This document shows positions 16,462 through 24,449 of a stretch of 64,000 bases of DNA, one piece after another. Position 1 is the stretch's first letter; each line of letters opens with the position of its first letter. Both the position numbers and the translations under genes were made by a program. This DNA is from Gaiellasilicea sp037721555 (lineage in GTDB: Bacteria; Actinomycetota; Thermoleophilia; Gaiellales; Gaiellaceae): NCBI GenBank assembly GCA_037721555.1, contig JBBJOI010000009.1, forward strand, positions 50,825-114,824, written 5' to 3'. The notes below the pieces were generated by a model. The model saw nothing but the letters and a program-made list of their open reading frames with translations, searched no databases and was not told the origin of the DNA.

Positions 16462-17541
16462 ATGTCACCGCTCGCCGAGAGGCTCGCCGCGCGCACGCTC
16501 GAGCTCGTCGACATTCCGTCCGAGAGCGGTCACGAGGCGGCGATCGCCGCACACGTCGTTTCGCTCGTGCCACCGTCATTCGAGGCGGAGTATGCGAGCG
16601 ACGACGCCTTCATCTTCGCTCCCCCGCGGCGCGAGGGCCGAGAGCTCGTCGTCCTCGCCGGCCACTACGACACCGTCCCGGCGCAGAGCAACCTGCCGGG
16701 ACGGAGCGAGGACGGCGCGGTCGTCGGCCTCGGCGCAAGCGACATGAAAGGTGGTCTCGCGGTACTGCTCGAGCTGGCGCGGGAGCTTGATGCGACTGGC
16801 GTCGACCCGGCCGTCGATCTCGCGCTGCTCGTGTTCGGAAAAGAGGAGCTTCCGGCCGAGCACAGCCCGCTGCCCGACCTCTTCGACCAGTCGCGGGTGG
16901 TGCACGAGGCAGCGCTCGCGATCCTGCTCGAGCCGACGGACGGCACGATCCAGGCGGGTTGCCTCGGCAACCTGAACGCCCTCCTCCGCTTCCACGGCGT
17001 CAGCGGCCATTCGGCGCGCCCTTGGACGGCCGAGAACGCGATCGAGCGAGCGCTCGAGGGGCTACGTCCCATCGCCGCGATCGAGCCACGCCCGGTCGAG
17101 ATCGGCGGGCTCACGTTCACCGAAGTTGTCAGCCTGACGCAGATCGAGGGCGGGATCGCCTCGAACGTGATCCCGGACCTCGTCACCGCGACGGTGAACT
17201 TCCGCTACGCGCCGAACCGCTCGCCGTCGAGCGCAGAGGCCTACCTCCGCAGCTTGCTTCCCCCCGGCGCGACCTACGAGCCTGCGGGCGACTCGCCGCC
17301 GGCGCGCGTCGTCACGGACTCGCCGCTCGTGCAGCGCCTGCAGGCTGCCGGCGATCTGGCGCTCGAGCCCAAGCAAGCCTGGACGAACGTCGCGGACTTC
17401 ACGTCGCGCGGCATCGACGCCGTCAATTTCGGGCCCGGCGCGACCCGCTACGCCCACCGCCGCGACGAGCAGGTCGAGATCGCCGCACTCGAGAGAGCGT
17501 TTACTGCGCTGTGGACGTTCGTCACGGGTAGCGTCCCCTAG
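16462..17541 (+). CDS. dapE: Succinyl-diaminopimelate desuccinylase
   Basis: M20-family zinc hydrolase that removes succinate from N-succinyl-LL-DAP in the lysine/peptidoglycan pathway. Metal and catalytic motifs: LAGHYDTVPA, GLGASDMKGGLAV and FGKEELPAE, with HSARPWTAENAI in the dimerisation domain and a C-terminal NFGPGATRYAHRRDEQVEI. 359 residues, normal length. It is directly followed, with no gap, by dapC and then dapD, giving a succinylase-branch operon. Divergent from hflX across a 27-base gap. Confidence 0.93.
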   Translation: MSPLAERLAARTLELVDIPSESGHEAAIAAHVVSLVPPSFEAEYASDDAFIFAPPRREGRELVVLAGHYDTVPAQSNLPGRSEDGAVVGLGASDMKGGLAVLLELARELDATGVDPAVDLALLVFGKEELPAEHSPLPDLFDQSRVVHEAALAILLEPTDGTIQAGCLGNLNALLRFHGVSGHSARPWTAENAIERALEGLRPIAAIEPRPVEIGGLTFTEVVSLTQIEGGIASNVIPDLVTATVNFRYAPNRSPSSAEAYLRSLLPPGATYEPAGDSPPARVVTDSPLVQRLQAAGDLALEPKQAWTNVADFTSRGIDAVNFGPGATRYAHRRDEQVEIAALERAFTALWTFVTGSVP

Positions 17542-18699
17542 GTGCCGATCTCTCCTGTTCTCGAGGGGCAGACGACATATCCGTTCGTGCGACTCAACGA
17601 GGCCGCGCGGCGGGTGGAGGCACGTGGCGTCGATGTGATCGATTTCGGCACGGGCGACCCGCGGGAGGCGACGGATCCGCTGATCCGCCAGGCGCTCGTG
17701 GACGGCGTGCGAGAGCGGATGGGCTATCCGCTCGCACAGGGGCTGCCCGAGCTGCGCAAGGCGATCGCCGACTGGACGCGCCGGCGCTTCGACGTCGTGC
17801 TCGATCCCGATCGCCAGGTGATCCCGACACTCGGGAGCAAGGAGGCGATCTTCAGCCTCGCTCAGGTGGTTGTCGACCTCGACGGTGGCAAAGATACGAT
17901 CGCTTACACCGAGCCTGGCTACCCGGTGTACGAGCGGGGTGCGCTGTTCGCGCACGCGCGCCCGCTGGCGCTGCCGCTGCTGGAGGAGAACGGCTTTCTG
18001 CCCGAGCTCGACGCCCTCGACGTCGACACGTGGAGCCGGCTCGCCGCCGTCTGGGTCAACTACCCGAACAACCCGACGGGCGCGATCACACCGTTCTCGT
18101 TCTACGAGCGGCTCGCGGAGCGGGCGCGAGAGCACGGCTTTGTCCTCGCCTCCGACGAGGCATACTCGGAACTCTGGTTCGACGAGCCGCCAACGTCCGC
18201 GCTGCAACTCGACGACCTGACGAATGTCGCGGTCTTCAACACGCTCTCGAAGCGTTCCTCGATGACGGGCTACCGGAGCGGCTTCGTGGCCGGTGACTCG
18301 GAGCTGATCGCCGCACTCAAGGCGTTTCGGCCGACGGTCGGCACTGCGCCGCAGGAATTCGTGCAGCGTGCGTCCGTCGTCGCGTGGGGCGACGAGACCC
18401 ACGTCGAGCGGACGCGCGAGCTATACAGGCGCAAGCGCTCGCTCTTCCTCGAGTTCTTTGCTCGGAAGGGTGTGCGGGTCGCAGGCAGCGAGGCAACGAT
18501 GTACCTCTGGCTCGCGATTCCACGCGGCGAGACTTCCGAGAGCTCGGAGGCTTTCTCCGAGCGGCTGCTCGAGCGGGGAGTGCTCGTGACGCCGGGCTCC
18601 TACCTCGGCGCCGCCGGCGAGGGGTACGTGCGCCTCGCCCTCGTCCCGTCCGAAGACGACTGCCGGCGGGCGATCGAGATCCTCGAGGGCGTCCTGTGA
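17542..18699 (+). CDS. dapC: N-succinyldiaminopimelate aminotransferase
   Basis: Class I/II PLP aminotransferase converting N-succinyl-2-amino-6-ketopimelate to N-succinyl-LL-DAP. 385 residues with WVNYPNNPTGA, the DEAYSELWF strand and the PLP lysine in NTLSKRSSMTGYRSG. The GTG start abuts the dapE stop codon, and the TGA overlaps the dapD GTG. Operon context supports DapC over other aminotransferases of this class. Confidence 0.9.
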   Translation: MPISPVLEGQTTYPFVRLNEAARRVEARGVDVIDFGTGDPREATDPLIRQALVDGVRERMGYPLAQGLPELRKAIADWTRRRFDVVLDPDRQVIPTLGSKEAIFSLAQVVVDLDGGKDTIAYTEPGYPVYERGALFAHARPLALPLLEENGFLPELDALDVDTWSRLAAVWVNYPNNPTGAITPFSFYERLAERAREHGFVLASDEAYSELWFDEPPTSALQLDDLTNVAVFNTLSKRSSMTGYRSGFVAGDSELIAALKAFRPTVGTAPQEFVQRASVVAWGDETHVERTRELYRRKRSLFLEFFARKGVRVAGSEATMYLWLAIPRGETSESSEAFSERLLERGVLVTPGSYLGAAGEGYVRLALVPSEDDCRRAIEILEGVL

Positions 18700-19448
18700 C
18701 GCCGGAGCAGGTCGAGGAGATCGTCGCGCAACTCGATCGCGGCGAACGCCGCGTCGCGTCGCCGGTCGACGACGAGTGGGTGGTCGACGTGGAGGCGAAG
18801 GAGGCGATCCTCGCGTACTTCCGCCAACGCAAGGTGGAGCCCATGGAGGTCGGTGGCCTGCAGTTCCTCGACAAGATCCCGGTCAAGACCGATTACGCCG
18901 AGCGCAGGGTGCGTGTCGTGCCTCCCGGTGTCGCCCGCTACGGCTCCTTCCTCTCGGAGGGCGTCGTTCTCATGCCCGGCTATGTGAACATCGGTGCCTG
19001 GATCGGGCCCCGAACGATGATCGACACCTGGGCGACGGTCGGCTCGTGCGCGCAGATCGGTGCCGACGTCCACCTCGCCGGCGGAGTCGGCATCGGCGGC
19101 GTGCTCGAGCCTGCGAACGCCGTGCCGGTGGTCGTCGAGGACGGCGCCTTCGTCGGATCCCGCTGCATCGTGACCGAGGGCGTCCGTGTGGGCGCTGGGG
19201 CGATTCTCTCCGCCAACGTCTCGCTGACAGCGAGCGTGCCGATCATCGACGTGACGGGATCCGATCCCGTCGAGCACCGGGGCTCGGTGCCCGCCCGCGC
19301 GGTTGTCGTGCCGGGGACCCGGCCGCGGGCGTTTCCTGCGGGCACGTATCAACTCGACTGCGCGCTCATCATCGGCTGGCGTCGCGAGTCACACGACGAG
19401 CGGCTCAGCCTGAACGACGCCTTGCGCGAGTTCGAGCTCGCTGTCTAA
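18696..19448 (+). CDS. dapD: Tetrahydrodipicolinate N-succinyltransferase
   Basis: Left-handed beta-helix acyltransferase that succinylates tetrahydrodipicolinate, committing the pathway to the succinylase branch. The 250-residue protein shows hexapeptide repeats (PGYVNIGAWIGPRTMIDTWA, VGSCAQIGADVHLAGG, VGIGGVLEPANAVPVVVED) characteristic of DapD. GTG at 18696 overlaps the dapC stop (GTGA). The stop codon TAA lies at the edge of a 154-bp inverted-repeat region that separates it from the convergent Lrp gene. Confidence 0.94.
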   Translation: MTPEQVEEIVAQLDRGERRVASPVDDEWVVDVEAKEAILAYFRQRKVEPMEVGGLQFLDKIPVKTDYAERRVRVVPPGVARYGSFLSEGVVLMPGYVNIGAWIGPRTMIDTWATVGSCAQIGADVHLAGGVGIGGVLEPANAVPVVVEDGAFVGSRCIVTEGVRVGAGAILSANVSLTASVPIIDVTGSDPVEHRGSVPARAVVVPGTRPRAFPAGTYQLDCALIIGWRRESHDERLSLNDALREFELAV

Positions 19449-19601
19449 GAACCCGAATCAAGATAAGCCTTGTGTCGCCGGAACGGCCTGGGCGGCACGC
19501 TGCAGCGTTCTCGGTCGCGCCCAGATGTCCCATCTGGGCGCTCTCGCATCGCACTCCCCCAACCTGCCCCGCCGACGAAGCGTCATTCTGATTCGGGTTC
19601 T
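19448..19601. repeat. 13-bp inverted repeat enclosing a bidirectional terminator between dapD and lrp
   Basis: AGAACCCGAATCA at 19448-19460 is perfectly inverted at 19589-19601. The two arms overlap the stop codons of the convergent genes dapD and lrp. Inside them, 19517-19541 forms a perfect 11-bp hairpin with a three-base loop. The inner hairpin can serve as a terminator for both genes; the outer arms could pair in either transcript or mark a small mobile repeat. Confidence 0.75.
19517..19541. terminator. Bidirectional hairpin terminator
   Basis: GCGCCCAGATG at 19517-19527 pairs perfectly with 19531-19541 around the loop TCC. It lies midway between the convergent stops of dapD and the Lrp-type gene. 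Confidence 0.7.
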
Positions 19602-20088
19602 AAGACTCGATCGGCGCGGAGCGGCGCGGTACCGGCGCCGAGTGGACGATCGATGTCGTCGTCTGCCCGAACGGGGTAAAGCGGTCGAGGAGCTCCTCCA
19701 GGTCGTCCATGGCTCGGAGCTGGACCTTCAGCAGGAAGCAGTCCTCGCCGGTGATGCGGTAGCACTCGACCACCTCGGGCGTGGCCCGCGCAATCTCCGG
19801 GATCCGCTGCAGCTGGCGTGTGGCCGGCTTGATCCGCACGATCGCTGAGATCGGGAAGCCGATCGCCTTGGGGTCGACCTCCGCGCGGTAGCCGGTGATT
19901 ACGCCGGCGCGCTCCAGCCGTTGCATCCGCTCGGCGACGGCAGGGGCCGAGAGGTTGATGCGGCGTCCGAGCTCGGCGATCGTCAACCGGGCGTCTGCCT
20001 GCAGCTCGGCGAGCAGTCGACGGTTCGTCGAGTCCAATAACCACTTCTCGTAGGCCACGGTGCCTGCAGGTCGATGATCCTTAGGCAC
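19600..20088 (-). CDS. Lrp/AsnC-family transcriptional regulator
   Basis: Feast/famine regulator of 162 residues: an N-terminal winged HTH (DSTNRRLLAELQADARLTI, LSAPAVAERMQRLERAGVI) and a C-terminal RAM ligand domain (ECYRITGEDCFLLKVQLRAMDD). Such proteins usually respond to amino acids. It is divergent from an EamA exporter gene, so it probably regulates that exporter and itself from the shared ~60-bp region 20089-20150; exporter control by Lrp-type proteins is a known pattern, but here it is inference. Confidence 0.92.
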   Translation of the reverse strand: MPKDHRPAGTVAYEKWLLDSTNRRLLAELQADARLTIAELGRRINLSAPAVAERMQRLERAGVITGYRAEVDPKAIGFPISAIVRIKPATRQLQRIPEIARATPEVVECYRITGEDCFLLKVQLRAMDDLEELLDRFTPFGQTTTSIVHSAPVPRRSAPIES

Positions 20089-20150
20089 CTTGGTCCTGAC
20101 GCCTTTGCTTGCTCATTCCCGAGAGAGTACCGCTACCGCAGAGTACGTCG

Positions 20151-21401
20151 GTGGGACGCCGGCTGCCGCCCGAGAGCTACTTCGTCGGCAGCGCCGTCTT
20201 CCACTACCTCGGGCCGGCGTTCGCGGTGCTGCTCTTCGCGCGAGTGGAGCCGCTCGGCGTCGCGTGGCTGCGGATCGTCAGCGCGGCGCTCGTCTTCGCC
20301 CTCTGGCGTCGGCCGTGGCGGATCCTCGCTCGCCTCGATGCGGCAGGGTTACGGCTGCTTCTCACCATGGGCGCGGTGCTCGCAGTGATGAACGTCTGCT
20401 TCTACGTGGCAATCGACCGGCTCCCGCTCGGAACGGTCGCCGCGATCGAGTTCCTGCCCGTGATCGCGCTCGCGGCTGTCGGGACCCGTGGTGTGCGGAA
20501 CCTGTTCGCGCTAGCGCTAGCGGCGGCCGGCGTCTACCTCCTGACCGACGTGAGGCTCGAGGGTGAGCCGCTGGGCGTGGCTGTCGCCTTCGCGAACGCC
20601 GGGCTGTTCGCGCTGTACATCGTGCTGGCGCACCGGCTCGCGCACAGGCGCTCACTCGGCGGCATCGACGGTCTCGGAGCCGCGATGCTCGTGGCGGCAG
20701 CGGTCGTCACTCCGATCGCAGCGTGGGAGGCGGTGCCAGCGCTCGACGATCCAGTCGTGCTGGCTGCCGGGGTGGGTGTCGGAATCTCGTCGTCCGTCAT
20801 CCCCTACGTCTTCGACCAGCTCGCGATGGCGCGGATGCGCCGCGAGACCTACGCGCTGCTCGTATCGCTCCTTCCCGCCACCGCGACCGTGATCGGCATC
20901 GTCGTCCTGGGCCAGCTGCCGACGCGACCCGAGGCGGCAGGGCTCGCGCTCGTCATCGCGGGCGTCGCGATCCACCGCGTGCGGCCCGCAACGGTCTCAG
21001 AGACGAACGGCGCGGGCGCTAGCAGCGCAGGCACTACGTGCGTGTGCCAAAAGTTGAACGAAAGGCGCCTACGGCACCTCGCCCACGAGCCCGCCGACGA
21101 GGAAGACGCGGCCGAGGAAGACGTCGCCTCGGGCGATCTCGACGGCAGGGCCGGTCAGAGTTGCGCTGCCGTGCGCGTCCAGTCCTACCTCGAGCGAGCC
21201 GCCTGGCATGCGGACCGTGACGGGGCTCTCGCACCAGCCATTGGCGACTGCGGCGGCGGCGACGGCGACGGCGCTCGAGCCCGAGGCGCTCGTCTCTCCC
21301 GCTCCGCGCTCCCAGACGACCGCCGTCAGCTCCCTCGGCCCGTCGACGCGGACGAGCTGGACGTTCGTGCGGTCGGGAAATCGCGGATGAACTTCGATTA
21401 G
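20151..21401 (+). CDS. EamA/RhtA-family transporter with an anomalous C-terminal extension antisense to dapF
   Basis: Drug/metabolite-type exporter with about ten hydrophobic helices and two EamA repeats (AVFHYLGPAFAVLLFARVEP ... VMNVCFYVAIDRLPLG; ISSSVIPYVFDQLAMARMRR ... ALLVSLLPATATVIG). The recognisable protein ends near residue 285 (LALVIAGVAIHRV). The frame stays open for another ~115 residues of charged, non-hydrophobic sequence (from about 21060 to 21401) that is exactly antisense to the end of dapF. This suggests a lost stop codon or a frameshift near 21050, where a TGA lies in another frame. GTG at 20151 is chosen because it gives the family N-terminus; TTG at 20109 is an alternative. 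Probably controlled by the divergent Lrp gene and exporting an amino acid. Confidence 0.8.
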   Translation: MGRRLPPESYFVGSAVFHYLGPAFAVLLFARVEPLGVAWLRIVSAALVFALWRRPWRILARLDAAGLRLLLTMGAVLAVMNVCFYVAIDRLPLGTVAAIEFLPVIALAAVGTRGVRNLFALALAAAGVYLLTDVRLEGEPLGVAVAFANAGLFALYIVLAHRLAHRRSLGGIDGLGAAMLVAAAVVTPIAAWEAVPALDDPVVLAAGVGVGISSSVIPYVFDQLAMARMRRETYALLVSLLPATATVIGIVVLGQLPTRPEAAGLALVIAGVAIHRVRPATVSETNGAGASSAGTTCVCQKLNERRLRHLAHEPADEEDAAEEDVASGDLDGRAGQSCAAVRVQSYLERAAWHADRDGALAPAIGDCGGGDGDGARARGARLSRSALPDDRRQLPRPVDADELDVRAVGKSRMNFD

Positions 21402-21848
21402 GGGACCGAGGCGGACGAGATCGTCCCGTGCCGGCTCTCTCCTGAGGACGGCGTGTGGGTTGCCGACCGAGACGACAGTGACCTCCACGCATTCCGCCGG
21501 GAGCTCGAGAGTCTCCGTCTCCCCCACGTCGACAGCCCCGACGTCCAGCTCCACGAGCCCATCCCGGACGCGCGCGGGATACCTCCGGCCTCCAACGGTG
21601 ACAGTCACCTCGTCGGCCTCGTCGCGCCGCGCGAGCCAGGCGGCGGCGATGCGCGTACCGTTGCCGGAGAACTCCGCCCGCGACCCGTCTGGATTCCAGA
21701 TCGTGACCTCGTTCCCGTCGACCGCGAGGACGCCGTCCGAGCCGATGCCGTACCTGACGTCGCAGAGCAGCTGCACCAGATCGGCGTCGGCCTGCTCCTC
21801 AACGAGCAGGTAGCTGTTGCCCAGCGCGTGCCACTTCGAAAATCGCAT
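21069..21848 (-). CDS. dapF: Diaminopimelate epimerase homologue lacking both catalytic cysteines
   Basis: DapF-fold protein of 259 residues at the conserved miaA-dapF locus. DapF interconverts LL- and meso-DAP with two cysteines acting as acid and base. Here the first site reads EFSGNGTR (normally CGNG) with Ser61 for Cys, and the second reads GETSASGSSA (normally ACGTGA) with Ser189 for Cys. The N-terminal GND motif is GNS. Other family parts are kept: NPDGSRAE, SVGNPHAV, TNVQLV, WERGAG. So substrate binding may persist, but standard two-base catalysis should be lost or strongly altered. The ATG at 21848 lies within the 3' end of miaA (50-base overlap). The 3' end is covered by the extended EamA frame on the other strand. 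Confidence 0.82.
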   Translation of the reverse strand: MRFSKWHALGNSYLLVEEQADADLVQLLCDVRYGIGSDGVLAVDGNEVTIWNPDGSRAEFSGNGTRIAAAWLARRDEADEVTVTVGGRRYPARVRDGLVELDVGAVDVGETETLELPAECVEVTVVSVGNPHAVLRREPARDDLVRLGPLIEVHPRFPDRTNVQLVRVDGPRELTAVVWERGAGETSASGSSAVAVAAAAVANGWCESPVTVRMPGGSLEVGLDAHGSATLTGPAVEIARGDVFLGRVFLVGGLVGEVP

Positions 21849-22671
21849 CCGCCACCTCGTCGACTGCACGTCCCGCGTCGACCATAACGACGCCCGGAAT
21901 CCGGCGCATCCATTTGCGCTGGTACGCCGCCAGGCGTCGCGTGGCACGGACGATCTCCTGGGCTGCGTCGGGTGGAGACAACGCAAGCACAGCCTCGAAG
22001 CCGAGGATGCTGGGTTCGATACGACCTGCTTCTCGCACCTCGTGTACCACCCCCCGATCGAACATCGCGCGTGTACGGGAAACGATCCGCGCTTCCAGTA
22101 GCTCCGGCGGCACGTCGAGTCCGACAACCGCCGTCGGGTGCCGCGTCTCCTCCGTCCAAAGACGTGACGTCGGGCGGGCGAGCGAGAATCCCGTGCTCCA
22201 GAGCTCGAGCGCGCGGACGACCCGCTTGCGGTCGTTCCGGTGCACCTGGGAAGCCGCGCGCGCGTCCCGTTCCCGCAGGAGGCCGTGCGCCGTCTCGCCG
22301 CCGAACCGGTCATAGACGCGCTGCCAGCGGGCGCGCTCGCCCTCGGTCACGGGCGGAGGGAGCTGCAGGTCGACGAGAGCCGCCCGAAAATAGAGACCGG
22401 AGCCGCCGACGACGATCGGGGTCCGGCCGCTCTCGAGGATGTCGTCGATTGCGGCGTGGGCAAGCTCCTGGAATTCGGCAACTGTCCGCTGCCGGTCGAG
22501 CGGCCAGATGCCGACGAGTCGCCCCGCTCCCTGGTTCGTCAGGATCGGCAGCCCGCGGTAGACCTGCATCGAGTCTGCCGAGACGATCTCGGTAGGAATT
22601 CGGCGGGCCAGTGCCTCGGCAACCGCCGTCTTGCCCGACCCGGTGGGGCCGAAGATGGCGATGACGCTCAC
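21799..22671 (-). CDS. miaA: tRNA dimethylallyltransferase
   Basis: Transfers a dimethylallyl group to A37 of tRNAs reading UNN codons, the step before MiaB. 290 residues with the P-loop GPTGSGKT, VSADSMQVYRGL, VVGGSGLYFRA and a C-terminal YQRKWMRR. The GTG start overlaps the stop of the phosphatase gene (GTGA), and its 3' end overlaps the dapF start. Fourth of five genes in the miaB-to-dapF operon. Confidence 0.95.
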   Translation of the reverse strand: MSVIAIFGPTGSGKTAVAEALARRIPTEIVSADSMQVYRGLPILTNQGAGRLVGIWPLDRQRTVAEFQELAHAAIDDILESGRTPIVVGGSGLYFRAALVDLQLPPPVTEGERARWQRVYDRFGGETAHGLLRERDARAASQVHRNDRKRVVRALELWSTGFSLARPTSRLWTEETRHPTAVVGLDVPPELLEARIVSRTRAMFDRGVVHEVREAGRIEPSILGFEAVLALSPPDAAQEIVRATRRLAAYQRKWMRRIPGVVMVDAGRAVDEVADAIFEVARAGQQLPAR

Positions 22672-23426
22672 GCTCGCAGTCGAGCGCGGATCGCCTCCAA
22701 CTCCGACGGGTCGACGCCTGCATCCCGCAGGTACGCCTCCTCCCCTCCCCGCGCGCCGAGCTCACCGAGGACGCCCTCCATCGTGGCGGCCGGAGTGAGA
22801 GACATGAGGCGACGGCGGGCGCGCTCCCTGTCGTCGCGCGCTGCGTCGAACCAGGGCTGCCACAGCGGCCTCAGGTTCTGCTCGGTGAGCGCATAGTCGG
22901 TGGCGACGTCCTGGACCGAGACACCGGCGACCCGTAACAGGAGGGCTGACACGAGACCCGTTCTATCCTTGCCCGCCATGCAGTGCACGAGCACGCCGCC
23001 CGGCGGGGCTCCTGCAACTGCTGCCAGCGCTTGGCCGAAGCCCTCTGCATACCGGTCGAGGAACTCGAGGTAGACGGCGCACATGGCCGAGACGCTGTCT
23101 GCTGATGCGTCGAGGAGAGCGCCGATCTCATGCCAGTCTGCCGAAGCGGGATCCGGGAGCACGGGCACGTGCACGACCTCCACGGGGATGGTGGCGGGCG
23201 GATCCGCCTCGAGCTCGTCGTGGAAGCGCAGGTCGACGATCCGCTCGATCCCGTAGTCGACGAGCTGCGACCACCCCTCCTCCGAGAGCCGCCTCACGCT
23301 GTCGGCGCGGACGACTCTGTCGAAGGCGGTCATGCCTCCGTCCTCGGTGCGATGCCCGCCGAGATCACGAACGTTGGCGCACCCATCCCAGGCGAGTTGG
23401 CGCTCGCGCCGGCGGCGGTTGAGCAC
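22668..23426 (-). CDS. Tyrosine-protein phosphatase (bacterial PTP/DSP-like)
   Basis: Phosphatase of the tyrosine/lipid type (Y_phosphatase3 group), 252 residues. The catalytic P-loop is HCMAGKDRTGLVSA, matching HC-x5-R with Cys nucleophile and Arg. The N-terminus GCANVRDLGGHRTEDGG and an internal RADSVRRLSEEGW are typical of the MptpB/IphP-like group. GTG start at 23426 directly follows the SDR stop. Substrate unknown: proteins and phosphoinositides are both possible. Its place between miaB and miaA is not explained by tRNA modification. Confidence 0.88.
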   Translation of the reverse strand: MLNRRRRERQLAWDGCANVRDLGGHRTEDGGMTAFDRVVRADSVRRLSEEGWSQLVDYGIERIVDLRFHDELEADPPATIPVEVVHVPVLPDPASADWHEIGALLDASADSVSAMCAVYLEFLDRYAEGFGQALAAVAGAPPGGVLVHCMAGKDRTGLVSALLLRVAGVSVQDVATDYALTEQNLRPLWQPWFDAARDDRERARRRLMSLTPAATMEGVLGELGARGGEEAYLRDAGVDPSELEAIRARLRA

Positions 23427-24449
23427 TTAGCCGGGGTCGCCGGCCAGGGTCTTCCAGCCGACCGAATCGCCCTCGTTCACGACGGGGCGATCCTCTTCCG
23501 GATGGGCGGCACGCTGCTCGCGGAACCACTCGACGGCACGCGGGATCCCCTCGTGCAACGGCACCCGCGGTGTCCAGCCGAGCAGATCGTGCGCCTTGCG
23601 GATGTCGGCGACATAGTGGGTCACCTCTCCGAGCAGCGAGGGCGCGATCGTCATGCGGGCTTCGGCCTCGAGCTCGGCGGCGATCAACTCCGCGGCCCGC
23701 ACGAGCGTGTTGCCCTGGCCGTAGGCGAGGTTGATGGTCTCGTTCGTGACCTGGCCTTCGCCGAGCGCCTCGATTCCCCGAACGATGCCCTCGACGCAGT
23801 CGTCCACGTACGTAAAGTCGAGCACCTTGTCGGCTCCTCCGTAGACCGTGATCGGCTCGTCTCGCGAGATCAGGTGGATGAAGAGCGGCAGCACGCGCGA
23901 CATCCGGTGCAGGTCGTTGTCGAAGCGGCCGTAGACGTTCGAGAACCTGAACGCGAGGTACCTGAGCCCATAGCAGCGCGCGTACGCGTAGATGAAGGCC
24001 TCGCTCGCGATCTTCGAGGCGGAGTACGGGCTCTCGGTGAAGGCGAAGTCGGCGGTCGCCTCGCCATAGCCTTCGAAGCGGTGCACGTCTCCATAAACCT
24101 CTCGCGTCGACGAGAAGACGAGCGGGAGCATGCGCTGGCGGCAGTACTCGAGGACGTTGAAGGTCATCATCGTGTTTTCGAGCGCGCGATGCGGCTGCGC
24201 CACGAGCTGATGCACCTTCGCGTGCGCTGCAAGGTGGACGACGAGATCGGACTCCGGATACGGCACGCCGCCGATTCCGTCCGGAAAGGCCGGATAGTGG
24301 CCGGACAGATCCTGGAGCAGGTACTGGAAGTCGTTCGTCCACGTGTTGAGTCGCTGGTCGACACCGAACACGCTGTGGCCGTCGGCGAGCAGCCTGGAGG
24401 CGAGGTTCGTGCCGATCTGGCCCGAAGATCCCGTGATCAAGACCTTCAT
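23427..24449 (-). CDS. NAD-dependent epimerase/dehydratase (extended SDR)
   Basis: Extended SDR enzyme, 340 residues, probably acting on an NDP-sugar. The Rossmann motif ITGSSGQIGTNLA starts at residue 5, HLAAHAKVH follows near residue 72 and the catalytic YSASK is near residue 145 with an upstream SSTREVYG. The C-terminal substrate domain (DFTYVDDCVEGIV) is typical of GalE/RfbB-like proteins. ATG overlaps the miaB stop (ATGA). The substrate is not determined by sequence. Confidence 0.87.
   Translation of the reverse strand: MKVLITGSSGQIGTNLASRLLADGHSVFGVDQRLNTWTNDFQYLLQDLSGHYPAFPDGIGGVPYPESDLVVHLAAHAKVHQLVAQPHRALENTMMTFNVLEYCRQRMLPLVFSSTREVYGDVHRFEGYGEATADFAFTESPYSASKIASEAFIYAYARCYGLRYLAFRFSNVYGRFDNDLHRMSRVLPLFIHLISRDEPITVYGGADKVLDFTYVDDCVEGIVRGIEALGEGQVTNETINLAYGQGNTLVRAAELIAAELEAEARMTIAPSLLGEVTHYVADIRKAHDLLGWTPRVPLHEGIPRAVEWFREQRAAHPEEDRPVVNEGDSVGWKTLAGDPG

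Noticed and set aside
21282..21284. Selenocysteine or sequencing ambiguity explaining the DapF substitution
   Set aside because: Both positions are clear serine codons (TCC, TCG), not TGA, and two separate errors giving serine are unlikely.
21069..22313. A 414-codon reading of dapF extended through miaA
   Set aside because: The part before the ATG at 21848 is out-of-frame miaA sequence with no domain; DapF begins with RFSKWHALGN at that ATG.
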